A DNA stretch of 64,000 nt, taken from Tipula vernalis. Its lineage: Eukaryota; Arthropoda; Insecta; Diptera; Tipulidae. The position numbers were made by a program, and so were the translations under genes. The number at the start of each line of letters is the position of its first letter. The stretch's first letter is position 1. Below are positions 11,328-21,437 of this stretch, piece after piece. The notes under the pieces were generated by a model. The model had not been told where the DNA came from. It ran no database searches and was given only the letters and a program-made list of their open reading frames with translations. The stretch lies in contig OY282558.1 of assembly GCA_958295665.1 (NCBI GenBank), positions 351,583,034-351,647,033 on the forward strand, written 5' to 3'.

Positions 11328-12451
11328 ATGACCTTATATAAGTTAATTAATACTATTACATTTTGGATAGTTCATCAAAACATACAGAGTATGCATGCTA
11401 ATCTAGATGGTTTTCTTTCTAAAATTTCATGTTTTAAGTTTTTGCCAAGCATTATTGTTTTATCGGAGATACTTATAAAAAATGACGAAGCCATACTATA
11501 TAATAATGTGCCTAATTATAAATTATTTGCTAACTGTAATGACAATAATAAAAATGCTGGTGTTGCAGTTTTTACTAATACATCATTTAAGTTTGAAATT
11601 AAATCATGGAATTTGAAGTCAGCTGATGTGATTGAAATTACAACTTGCTTCAACAAAATTGAATTTTTAATTCTTTGTGTTTATCGTCATCATACTTTTT
11701 CTCCTGTAATGTTTATGGAAGATTTTCGAAACCGTATATCTGATATCAAATGTAATTATCTAAAATTCAAAAATTAAATATGAGTGTTGGATAAATTCGG
11801 CAACGGGAAGTACTAATTATTCCTCAACTTGTTTAGAACATATTTTTTTAAGGCAACCTCTAAATACTGGTTTTAATTTTTCATCCGCGATCTATGATTT
11901 TAATGTTACTGATGCTGTTAATGCTGGTACTATTTTGTGCCTCAAAAAATATATATGTAAAACAACAATGGGAAGAAGTTCTATTTATTTAAGATCCAAA
12001 TTTAGCTTTTTCCAATTTTTTGCGTACCTTCTTAAATATTGAGAAGTCTATTAAAAAGATTAAAATAATTCGTAAAAGAGATCAATTCCTAAAAGCTTGG
12101 ATGACACCTAGTTTAATGAAAATAATTAAAATTAAAAATAATATAGGGAGCAAATACGCTAAAGATCCGAATAATTTACATCTTAAAGGTACAACAATTT
12201 GTCATATCGCCGACTTATCGTAAAGGAAATTGAAACTACTTATTATGATAAATTTTTTAATAATAGTGCGTTAGGTGTCAGGAAACAATGGACCGTCATT
12301 AATAACTGTATTGGTAAGGGTAATAAAATGGCTACGGACTATTTTTGTGTCTATGCCTGGTCCTAGTGGACCGCCACCCAAACCTAAGGGTAATAAACCT
12401 AAATTAATGTATAATAATATTCAAGATCAAAATGCCAATCCAATAAATGAT
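11328..12451 (+). pseudogene. CR1-like non-LTR ORF2, endonuclease and start of RT (part 1)
   Basis: An apurinic-like endonuclease nicks the target DNA to prime reverse transcription. The open stretch 11328-11775 (149 codons) starts near the conserved VHQNIQSMHANLDGFLSKI and contains SIIVLSE, the position of the catalytic Glu, and GVAVF. Further domain blocks follow in other frames up to 12450: CLEHIFLRQPLNTGFNFSSA near 11840, and the linker KRDQFLKAWMTPSLMKIIK at 12080-12135. Stops and frameshifts are present. The frame runs into the TIR element at 12452 and resumes at 12855. Confidence 0.82.
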
Positions 12452-12854
12452 AGTCGTGTTTTCCATGATAACTGCACTAGAACTATAAACTTTAAATTCG
12501 TTTTATTCTATGTAAACCGAAAAAAAAAATTCATAAAGCGCGAATATGTAGTGTATTTGACATAAATACACATTTTACGTTTAAAAATTTCCCCCTTCAG
12601 TTATTTCATCAATATTTTCTTATTTCTTACTGAGGTCATTACATGCAACTACACTCGTTAAATTTATGGGTTTATCAAGTGTAACTAAAAAATAAGCTGT
12701 AATTGTAATTATTTATTACTGTAACAAGATAAAATGTGTATTTATGCTAAACACATTAGCACTTTATGAATTTACTTATTTTTTTTGTTTACCTAGAAAA
12801 AAAGGAATTTAAAATTTATCGAGTTCTAGTGCAGTTCTCATGGAAAACACGACT
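12452..12854. mobile_element. 403-bp TIR element inserted in the CR1-like ORF2
   Basis: The ends are ~48-bp imperfect inverted repeats: AGTCGTGTTTTCCATGA at the left has its exact reverse complement at the right (12838-12854). Next come AACTGCACTAGAACT and TTTAAATTC on both sides. GAT flanks each end (12449-12451 and 12855-12857), a 3-bp duplication. Removing the element and one GAT joins the ORF2 reading as PIND-FNYYLTSL, as expected for this part of the RT linker. The interior is AT-rich and non-coding. The superfamily is not assigned; 3-bp duplications occur in several. Confidence 0.82.
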
Positions 12855-13440
12855 GATTTTAACTATTACCTAACCTCTTTAACTCATTTTTTGTGAATCT
12901 CAGCATTTGAAATCTTTGTATTTAAGTGATTTAAATTTTTTTAATGATGATAAATTATATTTTATGTTTTATAATCAAAATGAATACAAATTTAGCTACC
13001 GAAACAGAAGTTTGAAAGATTTTAACAAATTTAAAACAGAGTTTCTCTAAAGGTATTGATGGAGTATCAAGCATTATGGTAAAGAGTCAATATTTAAGTA
13101 AGCCTTTGATGATGCAAGGCATCTTTCCAGATCTATTGAAAATCTCTTCTGTTTCGTCTTTATTTAAAGGAAGCGAGCCACAGGTCATGACTAACTATCG
13201 CCCTATATCTCTGCTTTCTGTCTTTATGAAAGTACTAGAAAAACTTATTAAGCATTTCTTGATTTTTTAGAAAAAAATAAGATTTTAAGTGCAGACCAAT
13301 ATGGGTTCAGAAAAGATCGGAGTACTGAAGGTAAATCACTTATGCGGCAAAATAACATCGATGGGCAAAATGTAAATAAAAAAAGAGGAGTCACGGCTGT
13401 GAAAAATTTCTTAAATCATACCAAAATGAAAAAAATTTGA
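12855..13440 (+). pseudogene. CR1-like ORF2, RT part 2
   Basis: The RT resumes after the TIR element. SFSKGIDGVSS lies near 13040-13075, then FPDLLKISSVSSLFKG, then TNYRPISLLSVFMKVLEKLI at 13189-13248, then ADQYGFRKDRSTE near 13290-13330. The last recognisable block is NKKRGVTAV near 13380-13404, after which similarity stops before the satellite array. At least one frameshift and several stops are present. Confidence 0.85.
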
Positions 13441-13528
13441 ATGTATTGGTGTGTATTTTAATTTATCTTTGTTTATATGTATTATATTTTATTTTAGTTT
13501 TTATGAGATGTATATGTATAGCCCCATA

Positions 13529-14571
13529 GTTTTCTGTTAGTCCTATCGATTGCCAGTACTCAGAAATTTTTCCAGATTTCTGTCAATGTTTTGGAATGAC
13601 TGAAATTGGGCCCGAAATATACTACTCACATAGGAATTACTTCATTAAATTAATTTAACGGAATACAACTCCAGATTTTGCGAAGTGGACATCGATCTTA
13701 CTATATTTTTCTGTAAACCCTTTTTATTGCCAGTCCTAACCAACTTTTTCAGATTTTTGGCATTATTCTGGAATGGCCAAAATTGGGCCCGAAATAAACG
13801 ACTCAAATATGTAGATATTACTTCATTTTATTAATTTAACGGAATACAACTCCCGATTTTGCGAGGTGTACATCGATCCCACTATATTTTTCTGTAAGCC
13901 CTATCTATTGCCAGTACTAGCAAACTTTTTCAGATTTTTGGCATTGTCCTAGAATGACCAAAATTGGGCCCGAAGTAAACGACTCAATTATGTGGATATT
14001 ACTTCATTATATTAATTTAACGGAATATAACTCCAGATTTTGCGAAGTGGACATCGATCCCACAATATTTTTCTGTAAACCCTATCTATTGCCAGTCCTA
14101 ACCAACTTTTCAGTTTTTTGGCATTATTCTGGAATGGCCAAAATTGGGCCCGAAATAAACGACTCAATTATGTGGATATTACTTCATTATATTAATTTAA
14201 CGGAATATAACTCCAGATTTTGCGAAGTGGACATCGATCCCACAATATTTTTCTGTAAACCGTATCTATTGCCAGTCCTAACCAACTTTTTCAGATTTTT
14301 GGCATTATTCTGGAATGGCCAAAATTGGGCCCGAAATAAACGACTCAAATACGTAGATATTACTTCATTTTATAAATTAAACGAAATACAATTCCAGATT
14401 TTGCGAGGTGGACATCGATCCCACTACATTTTTCTGTAAGCCCTATCTATTGCCAGTACTAACACATTTTTTCAGATTTTTGGCATTGTTCTAGAATGAC
14501 CAAAATTGGGCCCGAAGTAAACGACTCATTATGTGGATATTACTTCATTATATTAATTTAACGGAATATAA
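13529..14571 (+). repeat. Satellite-like array, ~180-bp unit, about 5.8 copies
   Basis: The word TTGGGCCCGAA recurs with spacings of 177, 181, 180, 181 and 181 bp (GGG at 13608, 13785, 13966, 14146, 14327 and 14508). Each unit also carries CTATTGCCAGTCCTAACCA, TTAATTTAACGGAATACAAC and GAAGTGGACATCGATCCCAC. Units 3-5 are the most alike. Because the unit is close to 60 codons, a 161-codon open frame runs through two of them; that is a by-product of periodicity, not a gene. Arrays of this size occur inside some Helitron-type elements and as free satellites; which applies here is open. Confidence 0.93.
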
Positions 14572-14819
14572 CGGGATAGTGGGCTAAATGTTTACCTGAC
14601 AAAACCTGGATTTGCTTTTAATTTGAATATAAATTAATTCCAGAATTAATTAAACTATATTACGCCTAAATGTTTTTTCGTTTTCTATTAAATTTTGTTT
14701 CTCACAAATACAAACAAAGCGGTTTTATTTCAGGAATGATTTATGAATTTTTTCACAGCCGTCCTCCGGCGTATGAAATTTTTCCTAAACCATTCCTAAA
14801 CATAGTTTTTGTATTTAGG
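14572..14819. other. Short AT-rich spacer between array and RT remnant
   Basis: No recognised feature. The stretch may belong to the same insertion as the satellite array. Confidence 0.3.
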
Positions 14820-15960
14820 ATTAACCTAGGAAATATTTCATGCGCATTCTTATTTCTAGATCTTAGAAAAGCATTTGATTTAGTTGAAAATGATATTCTA
14901 TTAAGCAAACTGCATAGGCATCGTGCTTGAATTGTTCAGGAGTTATCTCAGTAATAGAAAGCTGCAGGTACATATTAATGGTATTTGTAGTTAATTTCCG
15001 TGTTACGACTGTGGGCTCGGTTTTAGGGCCAATTTTATTTCTAATATATATTAATTCGGTATGCAAAGTATGCAATTTAACTTTAAATGGCTCCTTGGTT
15101 GCTTTTGCTGATGATGTTGCTATCTCTTATCAGTCTAATTCATATGATCAATTAATTTTATCAATGATAGAGGATTTAGTTGTAATTAAAAAATGGCTTG
15201 ATATTTCCTCAATTAGTGTTAAGCGATAAATTTAAATTTATATATTTTAGTTTTTCCAAGAAAATATCACCTCAATTTTCTAATGTACCTTGTCATTCTG
15301 GAGATTGTTTGGGGCTTATACTCCGCAAATTGTGTTAAAATTGCCAATAGTAGTCAGTTTCGATACCTAGGCTTATTATTTGACAGTCAATAAAATTTTA
15401 AAGAGCATTTTACTATCACAAAAATCAAGTTATTAATAGGCATATTCGGAAACTATATTTGTTGAGAAAGGTTTGTCCAAAGAAGTTTCATAGGCTTCCT
15501 TATTTTGCTATGTTTAATAATATTATGGAATACGGTATTACTATTTGGGGTGGTACATATAAAACTAATGTCGAAGTGATCGTCAAAATGCAAAAATTTG
15601 CCTTAAGAGTGATTTCGTTTAAAAATAAGTATGCTGAATCTAAAATATTATTTGAAAATTTTAATGTACTTCCTTCAAAAAAGCTTTTTATTTATAAAAC
15701 TTTAAACACCTTCTACAAAAATTGTGGGTATTTTAAAATGAGAATAAAGAAAGTTGTTAATCTAAGAAGTAATAATCTCTATAGGATACCTCATACCAAA
15801 AAAGAAGGTTATCGCAAATTTTTCAATTATATTGCTCCATATCCTCTTAAACTATTTTCCCGATGACATTGCTTTGTCGAAGAATTTAAGTATTTTTTCA
15901 AATAAGTTGAGGAAATGGCTTCAAAATATTGATTTAAATATTTAAATTTTTTAATAAACG
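14820..15960 (+). pseudogene. CR1-like RT catalytic domain and C-terminus
   Basis: Blocks in order: LFLDLRKAFDLVENDILL (14848-14901, containing the first catalytic Asp), a garbled PQGSVLGP-type block (VGSVLGPILFLIYIN) near 15012-15056, FADD at 15103-15114 with both aspartates intact, then KKWLDIS. The C-terminal domain at 15459-15866 is open for 135 codons (ITIWGGTYKTNVEVIVKMQK and onward). The end near 15940 reads KWLQNIDLNI followed by stop. It is probably the 3' half of the element that starts at 10552. However, NKKRGVTAV (before the array) and NISCAFLFLDLRKAFD (after it) are alternative versions of the same RT position, so a second copy is possible. Confidence 0.85.
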
Positions 15961-16116
15961 TATGGTGATTAACTATTTATTTGTGTGTTAGTGGTAATTT
16001 TTGATAAATCAGAGTCGGTTCTTTTAAATCAATTAAAAGAATAAAAACAAGTTATTTAAAAAATTACAGCGCTCTGAACATTTTAGTTGTAAAAAAATAA
16101 CAAAAATACCAAAATG

Positions 16117-16232
16117 TTATGCCAAATTCGATTTGCCAAAAAGTGGCAAAAAACAACAACAATACCATGTTATTTTTTGATTTAAATCCACTTTTTTTGC
16201 TGTTTTCTGGTAAATCGAATTTGGCATTAGTA
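16117..16232. repeat. Short foldback (inverted repeat) element
   Basis: ATGCCAAATTCGATTTGCCA near 16118-16138 is answered by TGGTAAATCGAATTTGGCAT at 16208-16227. The arms pair over about 35 bp with a few mismatches, around a loop rich in CAACAA and T runs. It could be a tiny foldback transposon or a hairpin transcript. Confidence 0.7.
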
Positions 16233-19200
16233 ATTTCAATATGTTCAAGGAAATGTGTGTCAAGTTTTAGAACTGTACCATATTTTTCTTTTGCAGATGA
16301 TGATGGAATAAAATCATCGAAACATCGATATATAAATAAAAGGTAATAACTTAATACAGCACGGCTTTACGGAAGATTTCAGAACTTCAAATAAGAGGGT
16401 AATACTTTCCCCATAAGTCACTAACTGTATAAAGATAAAAACAACAACAAAAATAATATTTTATATGTCTACGTATTGTCTACATTGTCTACGTCGAAAA
16501 TAATTTTCTACGCTACTGCCAACATTTGCGTGTAGCCCATCTCAAAATAGGCGTAGGCGCACAACACTGAGCCTCCAGTATCGACTGTGTTTTTTGCTAA
16601 GCTTAAAATAAGGTACATATAATTTTTTCTTTACTATGAAACTACGAGGGAAAACGATATATGGGAAAACGATTATTTTCATTTACAACTTTAGTTTATT
16701 AGAATTATGACGTTTTGTTTTGTTTCTATATCGAGTCACGAAAATGTTAATTTTTTAGTGAAAATCGTCTTCAAAAATAAGGTATTTTTGAACTTTAAAA
16801 TGTGGTTGTTTTTGTAATTTATGTAACGTCATAAACTCATAACTCGAAATTTATAAACAATAGAATAATCATCTCTTTCATTGCCTCCATTCAAATTTGA
16901 ATTCGAATACCTTTCTGTTGTTATTTTGAATTTCCGAAGCATGCTAGGTTGTTTGCTTTACGCTCATTTCGATTGTTGAGCGGATACGTGTTGTCTGTTT
17001 TCTTACGATTAGTTTTAGATGTGGACAAATCATGACATCATTAAATTTAATTTTCGCTTTTTAATACATATTGTTATTGTTGTAGAATGTTTTTTAATTT
17101 AATTTCCCTTATTTCCTTTTGAATATTGCTGGGAAAAAGGGAAATTTGAGAACCTGTGTTTTAAATGAGTAAGACATTGAGTTGTTTTTTAGCGATTTCA
17201 GAAAACATTATTTAACTGGGTCAATCGAAATCGCGTTTTTTCATACAAACTCTATGAAAATAAATTACTTTTTATTGTTTCTGTGTTCCTTATTTTAAGT
17301 TCATTTTTCACATGCCGGCTCTATTTACATCAAGATGGTTTTGGCTGAACTCATAAGTAAATAAAAAAAACATTTTGGTACCAATAAACAACAAAAAAAA
17401 AAAAAACTAATTAATAACTAAGTCTAAATTTGTTTAGTATCTCATTGAGAGTTCTTAATTTTTATTTATTTTTTTTTTTTTGAAAACAGTTAATACTTTC
17501 ACAAGAATTAACATATTTTCCGCATAACTTTCAAAATATTCTGGTAATAATCTGAGAGATACCCTGCCTCTAAGCCCGTAAATACTAGTTCGTCTGTATA
17601 TAAAAATGTTCAAATAATACAAAAAAAAAAAAAAAATGTAATTCCATTTTAAGATGTTTGTTAATTGTCGAATTAAAAACGAACAAAAATTTTCTAAATT
17701 GTGTAATTCTTTTCTTTTTATATTTTATTACATAATAATGCTAATAATATATATAAATATGTAATGTGTAACATATTTTTTCATATTTAAATTATTTTAA
17801 AAAACATATTTTTTTCGTCTTCACAACAAAAAGCACACAACAACAACATCAACAATAACGACTACACAAAAAGCGTATACATATCGTGTGCTTAATGTGT
17901 AAATAAAGCAATATTAGATTTGAGATAAAACAAAAAAATAAAAAACTTATTTATCTTAATAAAAAATGGAAAAGCGTAAGATAATAAGAAAAGCAGCAAC
18001 AACAGCAAACCAAAAAACAAAGGATATGTTTCTTAACCAACTAAATATGTTTGAACATTAAATTTAATTTAGAAGTTTTTTTTTTCTGGGGAATTTTTGT
18101 TAAGTGAAATTGTCACCTGCTGGCAGTTTATAAGTTGGTATTGTTTAGAATAGAATAGAATATAATATTTGTTTGTTGTTGTTTATAAACAAATATACGT
18201 ATATGTATACTTCATACTGTGTTACCACCTGGTTATTTATTTACTTGGTAAATAAATAAACATGAGAGAGAGAGCAAGGTAAAAATAAAAATAAATCAAA
18301 TTTTCAGTTTTTTTTTTTTGTTACTCTTTTGGTCGAGTCAAATTCAATTATGGTGTAAATCAGGAAAACCCTAATTTTCGACAACAACAATTTTGGGAAT
18401 GTACATTCATATGTAATATATTATGTACGAATAAGTTCAGAATTAATTATTTTGTATAGAAAACAATCAAAATACAAATGATTTGTAAATTTCAAGCGAT
18501 TAAGTATTCATTTAGGAGGATATAAATTAGAATATATTACACATTTATTTACAAATAAATTTAATAAAAACCAAAACAATTATTTAGTGGTTTTGCACTA
18601 TTTTATGGTTTTGTTAGAATTTTCTATACGTGTGTGTAAATTTACAGCACAAAAAAAAAAATGGTTTTCTATTTTAATTTATTTATACTATGTAACATCA
18701 ACTAACAGCTAACAACTTAAAAAAAAAAAAAAATACTGGTTTAGTTAAAAACCACAATTTTGACAGTAATTAACTATACTCGTATATTATGTAAAACTAT
18801 TTTTTTTTAATTTAAAGTTCTATCGTTTCGGGATTGGTAAATACGAAATAGCAGAATATTACTTAACATGGTTTGGAATTTTGATACTCGGTTGATACAT
18901 GGTTTCTAAGGGTATGCGAAACTAAATAAAATTATGCAATTGTACTTTTTCAGAACATACAATTTGTTACAAGTTTTTAATTAGTTTAAATATCGGAAAT
19001 TTCTGTCTACACCTTTTGATGAATAAATCAAGCCTTGAGTACCAAACTCCTGGCTAATGCCCTGCCCCGCAACTATTTGTCAGTCGCTTTTATTTTTAAA
19101 TTTTGCACTTGCGCGGTTAATTTATTCATCAAAACAAAACTATGTGAGCAAATGTGAGCTTCTATTGACATAAACATTTATGGCTGCGATATTTCTGTAC

Positions 19201-19639
19201 GAAAGAAAGGGCAGCCTTTATGTTTAGGTATATCATCCGGCAACTGATATAGTGGAGGATATAAGTATGTATATTAGAAAAGGCATTACATTTTACTAAA
19301 AAAACAGATTTAAAAAATATTTATTATTAAATTATCATAAATTTTGCAATGTGGTTGAACTTTTAAAAATCTTGTCGGACCTTTCTTAAAATTAATAAAT
19401 TAATTTTATTAAAATAATAATTTCAAGACGTACATAGCGTTATGGGAATTGTAGTAGTTTACGGCTTTAAAAAGACTCAGTCGTTGGAGGGCATCGCTGA
19501 TGTGCAATTTATCACCTCAAATCCAACAGAGCGACAAAGATCTTCGTTTCGGTTCTCTTAGTTTTTCTAATTTTATTATTATTTTTTTAGCGTTCATATA
19601 GTGACGAAATATTTTATTTTAAATTAAATATTGCGCTTA
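16233..19639. other. AT-rich non-coding DNA
   Basis: I found no coding blocks. The region holds A/T homopolymer runs, CAACAA repeats near 17835-17860, and a GAGAGAGAGA run near 18266. The composition fits a fly intron or intergenic DNA. Confidence 0.45.
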
Positions 19640-20057
19640 AGGCCCGTTGTACATTTCAGCTAAGCTAAGCGAGAAACGCAATTTATAGTAGCATAGTTTA
19701 GACCGCTTAGCTCCCTTCGTTGCACATTTCAGCTAGTTACATCGCTCACACATACATTGATTTTTCTGCATAATTCATTTATGAAGATTTATGACACGAT
19801 ACCTAATATAACTAAGTAGCCTACGAGTTAATAATAAAATATATAAAAACATCAGTGTATATGTGAGCGATATTAGCTGGCATAGCAAGGCGAAGACAAC
19901 TCGGGCTAAGTTAGTTTGCTCGCTCTAAACAGAAAACATAGCTCACATAGTTTAGCTCAAGTGTGCAACGTTCCATTAAATCTCTTTATTTACAACCGAA
20001 AGTTATGCACATAACCCACATCGCGTAGCTTAGCTTAGCTGAAATGTGCAGCAGGCC
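19640..20057. mobile_element. 418-bp MITE, PIF/Harbinger-like
   Basis: The terminal inverted repeats are about 30 bp: left AGGCCCGTTGTACATTTCAG followed by CTAAGCTAAGC, and right the reverse complement of a near-identical sequence (CTGCTGCACATTTCAG...). TTA lies at both edges (19637-19639 and 20058-20060), the 3-bp duplication typical of PIF/Harbinger. A second, inner inverted motif (GTTGCACATTTCAGCTAG against TTTAGCTCAAGTGTGCAAC) lies within. There is no open frame of note. Confidence 0.75.
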
Positions 20058-20543
20058 TTATAGTTATAACGTGGTAAGGTTACAAATTAATTAAAAAGTA
20101 TTATGACTTGTAGTAAGCCATGAGAATTTTTCGGTAATGTTTTTCTGCCATAAACTGCATAGAATAAGGATAAAGCATGCTATGTTTGAAAACAATAAGA
20201 ATTTTTGTCTTCATTACAGCTTTATTTAATTCTGACAGGTAGTGCTTTCTCTTTTTTTCAATCGTTAATTAAGTTCCAATTTCCTTTCAACTTCTGCAGT
20301 GACTAAAGAAAACTAGCCTTTCTTACCGAAGTAAGTAAGAAGTGTGCAAAATAATTGCATTTGAGCTGTGCATCTTACAGAGTCGTACATCACCAAACTG
20401 TGAGTAACTGTAATAATTTTCTTTTGTTTTCTTAAGAGTTTGCAAAAATTAAAAACAGGAACAGTGGCGTGTTGTGAATAAATTAGTATCAAAAAGTTAA
20501 AACCTAAAGATACGAGAACGAGATTGTTAAAACCAGGAGATGC

Positions 20544-21437
20544 TTGATGGGTTTCGCAAAAAAAGACGAGAGAGATGCTGATCAACATGCTTTAAGCCGG
20601 CGCTTAGCCCAAGAGCGTCAAAGTCAAGCATTAATAACGAAACAATCAATTTCGGAGAAGTTCAAGTCGCTCAACAAAGCCGCGGTCCGACGAACATTAT
20701 TTGCCAGTTCTGTCGTTCGGAAAATTTCACTGCTGAATGCCCAACTATTGCCGCAAAGGAAAAATCAAGCTTCCGAAGGCTTTAGGCGAAAACGACTTGG
20801 AAAAGTCGTATCCAGATTTCATGTGAAATCGAATAAATTTTCTTGACAATCTCCATTCCATTCATACTGCAAGAGGACCATATGTCTTCAAAGGGCATGG
20901 CCAAACCTATCACCGGACCGTCGTCAAACTGAGCAGCGACGATATAACACGCGCAACATCAAACATCAAACGCAACATCAAATGCTGGGCCGCCTTTCGA
21001 CGGTAATATCAGAATCTACCCACGTTTTTAAGTTTTATCCGATCTTTTATCCATACGGAGAACCTGTGAGAACAAACAGTGGATTGTCCTGATTTAGTCG
21101 CACGAATTTTCAAGTTAAAGTTAAAATCATTGATGGATGACCTTTCAGTTCATGGTGTGTTTGGAGAATCGATAGCTTACGTCTACACCATAGAATTTCA
21201 CAAAGAGAGGCTTACCGCATGCGCACATCTTGGTGACACTCCAAGCAGAAGAAAAATTTACAACCGGATAAAGGATCGGCCAGTTCGTGAGTGCCGCAAT
21301 CCCACTACAATCAGAAAATCCTCGACTTTACGCAATCGTCAATAAATGTTTGATGCATGGACTAAGCGGATTGGATAATCCAATCCAATAGCTTCTTGCA
21401 TGAACGGCGAAGAATGAACGGAAAAGTTCCCGAAATT
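20544..21437 (+). pseudogene. Helitron Rep/helicase, N-terminal part (Helitron 1)
   Basis: Rolling-circle transposons encode a protein with an HUH nicking domain and a helicase. This part shows an Arg/Gln-rich start (LSRRLAQERQSQ), a Cys-type finger (CQFC...ENFTAEC), KGKIKLPKALGEND, and GPYVFKGHGQTYHRT near 20875-20920. The HUH region follows: PDLVARIFKLKLKSLMDDL at 21085-21141, AYVYTIEFHK, and, one frame over, RGLPHAHIL at 21206-21232, which is the catalytic His-x-His. Then come ENPRLYAIVNKCLMHG and EKFPK at 21422-21436. Several stops and frameshifts and an internal deletion near 20830-21080 are present. The 5' terminus was not identified. The reading continues at 24450. Confidence 0.88.

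Noticed and set aside
13954..14439. 161-codon open frame, the longest clean frame near the CR1-like element
   Set aside because: It spans two and a half satellite units; the frame stays open only because the unit is close to a multiple of three.
13529..14571. CRISPR-like array
   Set aside because: Units are ~180 bp and wholly repeated, with no unique spacers, in a eukaryotic context.
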